From Candidatus Mcinerneyibacterium aminivorans (lineage in GTDB: Bacteria > Macinerneyibacteriota > Macinerneyibacteria > Macinerneyibacteriales > Macinerneyibacteriaceae): a stretch of DNA of 40,615 bases. Below, piece by piece: positions 14,362-22,214 of the stretch. The number at the start of each line of letters is the position of its first letter. Within the stretch, counting starts at the first letter, position 1. Position numbers and translations under genes: made by a program. The DNA lies in contig VSIX01000040.1 in NCBI GenBank assembly GCA_008086245.1, positions 1 through 40,615 of the forward strand, written 5' to 3'. Under the pieces are notes generated by a model. It was not told the DNA's origin. It was given only the letters and a program-made list of their open reading frames with translations, and did not search any database.

Positions 14362-16057
14362 AAATAAGTTCTTTGTTGTCTACAACTAAACCGGAAAGAT
14401 TTTCAATAATTTCCACATATTTATTTATTTCTGCTTTTGAGCGTCTGATATAAGTTTTCGCAATAATCATTTTACGCTTAATTCTCATACCATCAATTAA
14501 CAGCAAATACGATGTGATAATTTTAGTTGCCATATCTACAAGATATTTCGCATAAAAGTCTTTTTCTTCATCAGACATATCTTTGTAGTTTTTAATGGAG
14601 TTATTTAATTTTTTTCTCATCTCTTTAATCATGGCAATTTGTTCATTGCATCCCTTTGAAACTTTATTCTCCAGTTCATCAAATACCGGTTCTAGCTTTT
14701 TGGTTACTACTCCCCTTATGGCAGCCACAATTTGGAGCTGGGTGGTTCCTTCATATATATTTGTAATTCTCGCATCTCGGTAATGTCGCTGTATATCATA
14801 ATCTTTCATAAAGCCATCTCCACCATGAACCTGCAGTCCTTTATATGCCACATCGTTGCACATCTCCGAGGAGTAAGCCTTGGACATAGGAGTTAATGTA
14901 TCAGCTATTGTTTTATATTCCTTCATTTTTTTTCTGTATTCCCGTTCGTCTGTTTGCTCATATTTGCGCTGATACGCTTTTTTATAGTCAACCATCTGGG
15001 AGGTATAATATGTTAATGCTCTTGCAGCCTCAATATTAATTCTCATATCTGTAAGCATATCATATACTGCTGGAAAATTCTCTATAGATTTCCCGAACTG
15101 CTCTCTTTCTTTTGCATAATCATATGCAGCTCTATAGGCAGCTTCGGCTATTCCCAGAGCCTGTCCTGCTATCCCCAATCTGGCACCATTCATCAGTTCC
15201 ATTACATATTTAATAAGTCCCATTCTTCTTCTACCTATCAATTTAGCCTCTGTTCCATTGAACTGCATCTCACAGGTAGGAGAGCCATGCAGACCTAATT
15301 TATCTTCTATCCTTCTTATCTGAACGGAATCATCTTTCTCTATAAGAAACATTGAAAGGCCTCTTGCATCAGTAGTTCCTTCTTCACTCCTTGCTAATAC
15401 AAGCGAAACATCGGCATTACCATTTGTTATAAATCTTTTGGTCCCATACAGCTTCCACTCATCTTTTTTTTCATCATATACAGCTTTAGTTCTAACCCGC
15501 TGTAGATCAGAACCTGCTCCTGGTTCGGTTAAAATCATTGCCCCGGTAACCTCTCCATTAGCAAACATTTTTACATATTTTTCTTTTATTTCTTCACTTG
15601 CAAACTCAAAGATAGTTTCTCCAATATCCTGAAGAGAAAAAATATTCATAAGACCGGCTTCTGCTCTGGCAACCAGTTCTATTAACATGATATATATAAC
15701 AGTCGGAAAATTAAGACCGTTATACTTTCTTGGTATAGTCACTCCAGTAAATCCAGCTTTTCTCAATAATTCCAGGGCCTTTTTAGTATTAGGATGGTAT
15801 TTCACATCTCCGTTTTCCAACTTCTGTCCTTCTTCATCGATATCTTCTGCCATAGGTTCAATTTCTTCTCCGCAGATCTGGCCCATAATTTCTAAAGATT
15901 TTTTATAGTTTAACATAGCCTCTTCATAGTTTTCCGGAGCATACTCATATTTATCGGCCTGTCTATATTCATCTTCATATAATTCCACTATTTCTGCAAG
16001 ATTAAAATTATCAAATTTAAATAACATATCTTTATTATCAAGGAAAAAGTTTTCCAT
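14348..16057 (-). CDS. acyl-CoA dehydrogenase, long (569-residue) type
   Basis: Flavoenzyme that oxidises acyl-CoA, or in bifurcating complexes reduces enoyl-CoA, exchanging electrons with EtfAB. Motifs include MILTEPGAGSDLQ, GTKRFITNG, the region from GLQVHGGDGFMKDYDIQRHY and the catalytic Glu436 in IYEGTTQLQ. Typical short-chain enzymes are about 380 residues; here there is an N-terminal extension and roughly 110 extra helical residues after the catalytic core, as in long two-part members of the family. The RBS is AAGGAGAG. It is the last gene of etfB-etfA-acd, 19 bases after etfA. Substrate chain length and direction cannot be told from the sequence. Confidence 0.9.
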   Translation of the reverse strand: MENFFLDNKDMLFKFDNFNLAEIVELYEDEYRQADKYEYAPENYEEAMLNYKKSLEIMGQICGEEIEPMAEDIDEEGQKLENGDVKYHPNTKKALELLRKAGFTGVTIPRKYNGLNFPTVIYIMLIELVARAEAGLMNIFSLQDIGETIFEFASEEIKEKYVKMFANGEVTGAMILTEPGAGSDLQRVRTKAVYDEKKDEWKLYGTKRFITNGNADVSLVLARSEEGTTDARGLSMFLIEKDDSVQIRRIEDKLGLHGSPTCEMQFNGTEAKLIGRRRMGLIKYVMELMNGARLGIAGQALGIAEAAYRAAYDYAKEREQFGKSIENFPAVYDMLTDMRINIEAARALTYYTSQMVDYKKAYQRKYEQTDEREYRKKMKEYKTIADTLTPMSKAYSSEMCNDVAYKGLQVHGGDGFMKDYDIQRHYRDARITNIYEGTTQLQIVAAIRGVVTKKLEPVFDELENKVSKGCNEQIAMIKEMRKKLNNSIKNYKDMSDEEKDFYAKYLVDMATKIITSYLLLIDGMRIKRKMIIAKTYIRRSKAEINKYVEIIENLSGLVVDNKELIYDIE

Positions 16058-16076
16058 ATATAACTCTCCTTATCAT

Positions 16077-17066
16077 TTATTTTTTTAAATCTTCATAAGC
16101 GTTCATGAGATTAGGAACAACTTCTTTATAATCTCCAACAATTTTATAATCTGCAACATCAAAAATAGGAGCATCCGGATCGGTATTAACAGCTACTATT
16201 TTAAAAGAATCTTCCATACCGGCTCTATGCTGAATTGCTCCAGAAATTCCAATTGCAAAATAAAGCTTGGGACGCACGGTAGTTCCTGTCTGTCCAATCT
16301 GTCTTTCTTTTTCTACAAAACCTGCATCCACAGCTGCTCTGGTAGCTCCCACCTCTGCATTTAGCATATCAGCGAATTCAAATATCATATCAAAGCCTTC
16401 TTTGGAACCGAGCCCCATTCCACCTGATATTATTATTTCCTTATCTTTCAAATTTATCTTTTTAACTTTTTTACTTCTATCAATAATTCGTACATCATTA
16501 ACTTCTGATTCTTCTAACTTTACATCTACTTTTATTTTTTCGGAATCTTTTTTATTCTTTTTTTTCTGCATAACGCCTTCCCGAACAGTTGCCATTTGTG
16601 GCAGATAATCCGGCGAAATTATAGTTGCTCTTATATTACCTCCAAAAGCAGGCCTGATTTGGTATAGCATATTTTCTTCACCTATTTTTAGTTCTGTACA
16701 ATCGGCTGTCAAACCTGTATATAAATAAGAAGCCAGTCTTGGAGCAAGGTCTCTACCTATTTTTGTAGCTCCATATAATATTATTTGAGGATTTTCTTTT
16801 CTAATTATTTTTTTCCCCACTTTAAAATACGGCTTTGTTTTATAATATTTTAACTCTTCATCCTCACAATAATATATTTTATCTGCACCGTACTCGCTTA
16901 TTTCATCAAGAAGATGTTCTACCCTGTCCCCAATAATAAACGCACTAACTTTTTCATCAAGATCCTCAGCAAGTTTTGAAGCTTTACTTAAAAGTTCAAA
17001 GCTTACATCATTTATTTTTCCTTCCTGCTGTTCAACAAACACCATTACACTACCTGTTCTTTTCAT
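16077..17066 (-). CDS. etfA: electron transfer flavoprotein alpha subunit
   Basis: EtfA binds FAD and shuttles electrons between the neighbouring acyl-CoA dehydrogenase and other carriers. In its 329 residues the C-terminal FAD domain is clear: ISGGMGLGSKEGF, GATRAAVDAGF, GQTGTTVRPKLYFAIG and SGAIQHRAGMEDS. The N-terminal domain has IILYGATKIGRDLAPRLA. A Lys-rich linker (around 185-200) joins the two halves. There is no N-terminal ferredoxin domain as found in some bifurcating EtfA proteins. It sits 7 bases after etfB and 19 before acd. Confidence 0.93.
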   Translation of the reverse strand: MKRTGSVMVFVEQQEGKINDVSFELLSKASKLAEDLDEKVSAFIIGDRVEHLLDEISEYGADKIYYCEDEELKYYKTKPYFKVGKKIIRKENPQIILYGATKIGRDLAPRLASYLYTGLTADCTELKIGEENMLYQIRPAFGGNIRATIISPDYLPQMATVREGVMQKKKNKKDSEKIKVDVKLEESEVNDVRIIDRSKKVKKINLKDKEIIISGGMGLGSKEGFDMIFEFADMLNAEVGATRAAVDAGFVEKERQIGQTGTTVRPKLYFAIGISGAIQHRAGMEDSFKIVAVNTDPDAPIFDVADYKIVGDYKEVVPNLMNAYEDLKK

Positions 17067-17073
17067 AATCCAC

Positions 17074-17970
17074 CTACCCTACTATTTTAGCATTTTTGAG
17101 TTCTCTCATTAGCTGCATTGCTCCATTTTTATCAGGCTGTAATTCTTTTATTTTTTCCTTTTTTAGAACCACACTTTCAATATTTTTTACTTTTGTTGGA
17201 GATCCAAAGATCCCTATTTTTTCAAGGTCAATATCAAGGTCGCTTACCTCAATAACCGGGATTAATAATCCTCTATTTTTTAAATAATTTTTTAATTCTT
17301 TTTCATCATCAAATTTAACCATTTTGTGTAAAGCATCTTTGAAATTCAGTCTGGTCATGGCATTTTTATATTTCATCATTTTTCTTACTTCCGGTGGTCT
17401 GGGATCATTAGCTTCATCAACAACAGTAGCAAGAAAAGGGAAGTTCGCTTCAATTACTTCTTCTCCACCCTCTATCATTCTCGTCAATTTAGCTTTTTTA
17501 TTATTCAATTCATTTAGGGTTTTAACATAAGTTATTTGTGTAATATCAAGCTTTTCAGACACCTGGGGCCCTACCTGAGCCGTATCCCCGTCAATTGCCT
17601 GTCTTCCCGCAAATACCATATCATAATCCGGAGCAATCTTTTCAATAATGCTGGCTAAAGAGTACGCCGTAGCCCATGTATCAGAACCTGCAAACTTTAT
17701 ATCACTTGCTAAATATACCTTATCTGCCCCTCTATACAGAGATTGTTTTAATATTTCCACTGCTGAAGGCGGTCCCATAGTAATAACATGAATTTCTGCA
17801 TCATATTTATCTTTAATTTCCAGGGCCATCTCCAGTGCATTTAAATCCTCGGGATTAAACACTGCCGGTAAAGCAGATCTGTTAATAGTCCCATCTTCTT
17901 TCATTACATCCCCCGATACATCATGGGTATCAGGTACCTGCTTTGCTAATACAACAATTTTGTAGCTCAA
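17074..17970 (-). CDS. etfB: electron transfer flavoprotein beta subunit
   Basis: The 298-residue partner of EtfA, longer than the roughly 250 residues of respiratory EtfB. Motifs VVLAKQVPDT, FNPEDLNALEMAL, VITMGPPSAVEILKQSLYRG, FAGRQAIDGDTAQVGPQ and FPFLATVVDEANDPRPP resemble those of anaerobic, bifurcating-type EtfB, which binds a second FAD and NAD(H). The start is TTG at 17970 with AAGGAGG 6-7 bases upstream. As first gene of etfB-etfA-acd, with a promoter-like TTGACA upstream, it begins a self-contained electron-transfer operon. Bifurcation is an inference from length and motifs. Confidence 0.92.
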   Translation of the reverse strand: MSYKIVVLAKQVPDTHDVSGDVMKEDGTINRSALPAVFNPEDLNALEMALEIKDKYDAEIHVITMGPPSAVEILKQSLYRGADKVYLASDIKFAGSDTWATAYSLASIIEKIAPDYDMVFAGRQAIDGDTAQVGPQVSEKLDITQITYVKTLNELNNKKAKLTRMIEGGEEVIEANFPFLATVVDEANDPRPPEVRKMMKYKNAMTRLNFKDALHKMVKFDDEKELKNYLKNRGLLIPVIEVSDLDIDLEKIGIFGSPTKVKNIESVVLKKEKIKELQPDKNGAMQLMRELKNAKIVG

Positions 17971-18006
17971 AACTGCCTCCTTCTATTTTAATATCTTTCA
18001 CTGAGC

Positions 18007-18035
18007 ATAGTGCCATATAATGTATTTTCTGTCAA
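18007..18035 (-). promoter_or_regulatory. candidate promoter of etfB operon
   Basis: A perfect TTGACA lies on the minus strand at 18035-18030. At 17 bases spacing the -10 is a poor CACTAT (18012-18007). It lies in the 86-bp gap between lon and etfB. Support comes mainly from the -35 box. Confidence 0.4.
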
Positions 18036-18056
18036 GCTATAATGAACGCAATTCGT

Positions 18057-20492
18057 TTATTTTAATACAATTTTTTCTACTTCTTCCATCCTGGTTACAA
18101 AATGAGGAGTTATTCCTTTTTTAACCTTATCAGGGATATCCTCATAATTTCTCTTATTCGCTTCAGGAATTATAATTTCTTTTATTTTATCTCTTTTGGC
18201 AGCAACGACTTTTTCTCTTATACCCCCAACCGGTAGTACATTTCCCGTTAGCGATATTTCTCCTGTCATCGCTAACCTATCATTAATTTTTTTGTCCGTT
18301 AATAAAGAAAGTAGTGCAACTACCATAGTAATACCTGCCGATGGTCCATCCTTTTTTATAGCTCCTGCAGGTACATGAAGATGTATTCCTCTGTTCTCAA
18401 TTATTGCACTATCAATGTCGTATTTATCGGTAACTGATTTAACATAGCTATAGGCAATGTTCGCAGATTCCATCATGACATCACCCAGCTGACCGGTTAA
18501 TTTTAAATCCTTACTGCTTTTATCTTTAATAAATATAGCTTCAATAACAAGTGTATCTCCGCCCATAGGTGTCCACGCAAGACCTTTGACCATACCAGGC
18601 TTTGTAATTTTTTGCCAGCTCTGTTTCTCAAATCTGGGTTTACCCAGATAATCCTCTACATCATTTTTGTAGACGGTAATCTTTTCTCTGTCCTCTTCAT
18701 TTTTCTTGGCCAATTTAAGAGCCATTTTTCTAACGATCTTATTTATATTTTTTTCCATATCTCTTACGCCGGCTTCCCGGGCATATTTTTTTGCTATAAC
18801 CCGTAAAGCACTTTTTCTAATTGTTGCCAGATCATTATCAATACCGTGCTGTTCTAATGATTTTGGTACAAGATATTGTTTACCTATTTCAACCTTTTCC
18901 TGGTCAATATAACCGGGCAATCTTATGTTTTCCATTCTATCCAGTAATGGACGCGGTATAGTATCTATTTTATTTGCAGTGCAAATAAATAAAACCTCGG
19001 ACAAATCAAACGGTACATCCAGATAATGATCTCTAAAGGTAGAATTCTGTTCGGGATCAAGCACTTCAAGAAGAGCAGCTGAAGGATCTCCCTGATAGCT
19101 AATTGCAAGCTTGTCTACCTCATCAAGCATTATAATAGGATTTTTACTTTTAACAGTTTTTAAAGCCTGCATTATTTTGCCAGGCATTGCTCCTACATAG
19201 GTTCTTCTATGCCCCTTGATCTCAGATTCATCCTTCATTCCGCCAAGGGAGAATCTATAAAATTTCCTATTCATTGCTCTTGCCAGCGACCTTCCAACAG
19301 ATGTTTTACCAACACCCGGAGGACCAACAAGCAATACAATCGATCCCTTTGAACTGGGTTTCATTTTTTTAACAGCCAGGAATTCAAGAATACGATCTTT
19401 AACATCTTCTAATCCATAATGATCTTTATCAAGAATTTTTTGTGCTCTATCAATATCAACATTATCATCAGTTCTTTCATCCCATGGAAGAGATAAGAGG
19501 GTGTCTAAATAATTTCTTACAACACCGTATTCAGCAGATTTAGTTTCCAGCAATTCCAGTTTTTCCAGTTCCTTTTCTATTGTTTCCTCTGCCTCTTCGT
19601 TTAATCCTGATTTAATTTTTTCGAATCTTTCCTTAAATTGCTCAACATCCTGTGTTTTCTCATCCTTTTCAATCCCCAGTTCCTTTTTTATCATCTTTAA
19701 TTGCTCTCTGAGAAAATACTCACGCTGACGCTCTGAAACCTTTTCTTCAATTTCTTTTCTTATCTTGTTTTGCATTTTTAACATCTCTTTTTCCTGATTC
19801 AACAGAACAAGAAGCTGATTCAATCGTTTTTTAACATCATAAATCTCAAGTATCTCCTGCTGCTGCTCCGGTTCAACATTTAAAATACTTACAACCAGAT
19901 CAGCGAGAGTTCCGGGGTCTTCATCAATATTAAATAAATTTAATTTCATTTCTTTACTCATTAAAGGATTATTTTCAATAATATATTTTATATCTGCATA
20001 GACATTTTTGGTTAAGGCTTTAATTTCCGCATCTTCTTCTTCTAATATATCTTCCTGATAATCCACCGCTGCAGTAATATATGGGTCCATAGATATAAAT
20101 TTTTTAACTTCAAATCTTTTAATAGTATTAACTAGTATATTATATTGACCTTCCGGCAACTGTACTTTTTTAAATATTTTAGCTACAGTTCCCACCTCAT
20201 ACAGATCATCTTCAGTAATCTCATCATAATCTTCTACATCATTTTTCATATATAAAAACCCTATTAAATGGTCTCTTTCCATGATATCATCAATCATTTC
20301 TTTCATATCCTCATCACTTACAGTAATGGGAGCTACAATACCCGGAAAGATAGGTCTTGATTTCAAAGGCAATATAAACAATCTATTGGGTAATACTTCA
20401 TTTGCCTTCACTATTTTACTCTTCATGTCCTCTAAGTCTCCTTTATCAGCCATATTCTGAATTATTTTATCACTATCCCTAATATCAGCCAT
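18057..20492 (-). CDS. lon: ATP-dependent protease Lon
   Basis: Cytoplasmic AAA+ serine protease degrading misfolded and regulatory proteins. The 811 residues contain the N-terminal substrate domain (from NRLFILPLKSRPIFPG), a coiled-coil segment, Walker A GPPGVGKTS, Walker B IIMLDEVDK, and the protease domain with Ser718 in KDGPSAG and Lys761 in GGIREK, 43 residues apart as in E. coli Lon. The ATG at 20492 is chosen because AGGAGG ends 8-9 bases upstream; an in-frame GTG at 20501 abuts the RBS. It is a single-gene unit with an extended -10 promoter; no CIRCE-like operator was seen. Confidence 0.96.
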   Translation of the reverse strand: MADIRDSDKIIQNMADKGDLEDMKSKIVKANEVLPNRLFILPLKSRPIFPGIVAPITVSDEDMKEMIDDIMERDHLIGFLYMKNDVEDYDEITEDDLYEVGTVAKIFKKVQLPEGQYNILVNTIKRFEVKKFISMDPYITAAVDYQEDILEEEDAEIKALTKNVYADIKYIIENNPLMSKEMKLNLFNIDEDPGTLADLVVSILNVEPEQQQEILEIYDVKKRLNQLLVLLNQEKEMLKMQNKIRKEIEEKVSERQREYFLREQLKMIKKELGIEKDEKTQDVEQFKERFEKIKSGLNEEAEETIEKELEKLELLETKSAEYGVVRNYLDTLLSLPWDERTDDNVDIDRAQKILDKDHYGLEDVKDRILEFLAVKKMKPSSKGSIVLLVGPPGVGKTSVGRSLARAMNRKFYRFSLGGMKDESEIKGHRRTYVGAMPGKIMQALKTVKSKNPIIMLDEVDKLAISYQGDPSAALLEVLDPEQNSTFRDHYLDVPFDLSEVLFICTANKIDTIPRPLLDRMENIRLPGYIDQEKVEIGKQYLVPKSLEQHGIDNDLATIRKSALRVIAKKYAREAGVRDMEKNINKIVRKMALKLAKKNEEDREKITVYKNDVEDYLGKPRFEKQSWQKITKPGMVKGLAWTPMGGDTLVIEAIFIKDKSSKDLKLTGQLGDVMMESANIAYSYVKSVTDKYDIDSAIIENRGIHLHVPAGAIKKDGPSAGITMVVALLSLLTDKKINDRLAMTGEISLTGNVLPVGGIREKVVAAKRDKIKEIIIPEANKRNYEDIPDKVKKGITPHFVTRMEEVEKIVLK

Positions 20493-20518
20493 AGCAAACA
20501 CCTCCTAAATCAAAAAAC

Positions 20519-20524
20519 ATTATA
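20519..20524 (-). promoter_or_regulatory. extended -10 promoter element of lon
   Basis: The minus strand reads TGTTATAAT, a perfect TATAAT (20524-20519) with TG one base upstream, 27 bases before the lon ATG. No good -35 box was found at 16-18 bases, which extended -10 promoters tolerate. Confidence 0.55.
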
Positions 20525-20694
20525 ACACATGTATAATCCAAATAAAAGTGATAATTACTATTCAAAATCCATATTTATATCTGTTAACAATCCTTTATTA
20601 CAAAATAAATACCCCGCAAAATGTTCCAGATATATCAAAAAGTATTTTTAATAATTTTAAGTATATCTTATCTTGAAAATAATTCAGGTAAAAA

Positions 20695-21075
20695 TCATTT
20701 ATTAAAAGGCTTTTTCAATAATTCAGTAATTTTATATGTTTTTTCTTTTCCATTTCTAGAAAAAAGAACTATTCTAAAAGAATTATCAACAAATTCTGAA
20801 AGAACCTGAAGACAAGCACCACATGGATAGATAATCTGGTCGGAACTGCTTAATATAAAGATTTTTTTAAATTTTTTTTTGCCAGCTGCAACAGCATTAA
20901 ACAGAGCTGCTCTTTCTGCACATATTGTTAATCCAAAGGATACATTTTCTACATTAACTCCTTTAAATTCTTTATCATCCTCAGAAATTAAAATAGCCCC
21001 TACCCGTAAACCGGAATAGGGACTATATGAATTTTTCAATAAATTCTTTAATTTATTAAAATATTTTTCCTTCAT
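20695..21075 (-). CDS. cdd: cytidine deaminase
   Basis: Pyrimidine salvage enzyme converting (deoxy)cytidine to (deoxy)uridine. In 126 residues it has the zinc site Cys52 and catalytic Glu54 (CAERAALFNA) and Cys85/Cys88 (PCGACLQVL), plus the N-terminal NSYSPYSGLRVGA segment. Length and motifs fit the small homotetrameric class. Its ATG overlaps the TAA of the upstream KOW-tailed gene (TAATG), so it is the coupled last gene of the MutL-family operon; its metabolic link to that operon is unclear. Confidence 0.94.
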   Translation of the reverse strand: MKEKYFNKLKNLLKNSYSPYSGLRVGAILISEDDKEFKGVNVENVSFGLTICAERAALFNAVAAGKKKFKKIFILSSSDQIIYPCGACLQVLSEFVDNSFRIVLFSRNGKEKTYKITELLKKPFNK

Positions 21076-22202
21076 TACTCTTCTATTTTCTCTACATTAG
21101 CACGGGGGACGATACTTTCTTCCCCTGTTTCGACAAGTTTTACCTTAAAAGTTCTGGCCTTTGATTCGGATTCGAGTTCCTGAAGTTCCGGGATCATTTC
21201 AACAATTTCTGCTATCTCCCCAAAATTAGGTTCTCTAATAATCCTTACCTGATCACCAACTTCTAGTCCATGACTTTCTGTACTTTCTTTTGCCATATCA
21301 GCCGAATCTTTTTCTTTTGGTATTATTACTTCAGGTCTTAGAACTCCTGCTCTTATCTGTGTAGCACCATTTATAGATGCCCATTCTCCTTCATTTTCTT
21401 TTAAAAGGTCAAAAGTTCTTTCTGCCATATGCATTTCTCCAAAACCTTCTGTAACAACAAGGGTAAAACCTATCTCCTCATGTCCTGTAATTGCAACACC
21501 TATGTCATAACCAAGCAGTTCTTTTATATCATGATCATCAATGCCGCCTACTACTATTCCGCTAACACCAACTTTTTGAGCCTTTTTGATGGCTTTTGCT
21601 CTAATATATGAACCGCCGACTACAATTTTATTTTTATACTCTTCTTTTATCATGTCTGCTGTAAGTTCTTCATCCCTTGAGTTTACTGCTATAACAATTT
21701 CTCCATTTTTTTCTCCTGATAATCCAAAAATTCCCTGGATAAATGTAGCTACAGACTCTACTACTGCACCTTCTTTTTCTACTACATCTATAACTTTCCC
21801 GTTAACATAGGCATCTACCTCTATTGGAATAGGTGGCTCCCTTAAAAGAACCTGACCGGTAACATCTGAAATATTATCAATTGTTCCATCAATAGGTGCC
21901 TTTACATAATTTTTAAAAAGTCCGAAAAAGGATTTATATAAAGCAATGTTCTCTCCCTGTTCAATCTTTTCCCCTTCGCCTTTAAGCATAACATCTTTTA
22001 CTTCTTCAGGAGCTATACCTAATTTATTTGCAACATTTAAAGGTTGAACATTTCCCGGAAGTTCCGTTCTAGCAATTACCTGATCATAACTTACTTTATC
22101 ACCTTTTTTTACAAGAACCTCTCCCTGTAATGGTAAAATTCTGCGTTTTTTTACAATTGTTTCCTTTGTTACTTTTAAACCTGGAGTGAAAGCTTGTGCC
22201 AC
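21075..22202 (-). CDS. uncharacterised protein: barrel-like N-half, KOW-like C-terminus
   Basis: A 375-residue soluble protein with no assigned function. The N-terminal 150 residues (ILPLQGEVLVKKGDKVSYDQ, then YVKAPIDGTIDNISDVTGQV) show the repeated G-x-V/I pattern of barrel-sandwich (biotinyl/lipoyl-like) folds, without a modified lysine motif that I can identify. The middle has GSYIRAKAIKKAQKVGVSGIVVGG and a Gly-rich alpha/beta look. Residues 316-375 (GDQVRIIREPNFGEI, ending IVPRANVEKIEE) resemble a KOW/SH3-like domain. The start is GTG at 22202 with AAAGGAGG 6 bases before, 12 bases after the MutL-family gene. It probably acts with that ATPase; possible nucleic-acid or protein binding is only inferred. 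Confidence 0.7.
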   Translation of the reverse strand: MAQAFTPGLKVTKETIVKKRRILPLQGEVLVKKGDKVSYDQVIARTELPGNVQPLNVANKLGIAPEEVKDVMLKGEGEKIEQGENIALYKSFFGLFKNYVKAPIDGTIDNISDVTGQVLLREPPIPIEVDAYVNGKVIDVVEKEGAVVESVATFIQGIFGLSGEKNGEIVIAVNSRDEELTADMIKEEYKNKIVVGGSYIRAKAIKKAQKVGVSGIVVGGIDDHDIKELLGYDIGVAITGHEEIGFTLVVTEGFGEMHMAERTFDLLKENEGEWASINGATQIRAGVLRPEVIIPKEKDSADMAKESTESHGLEVGDQVRIIREPNFGEIAEIVEMIPELQELESESKARTFKVKLVETGEESIVPRANVEKIEE

Positions 22203-22214
22203 TTGAAACCTCCT

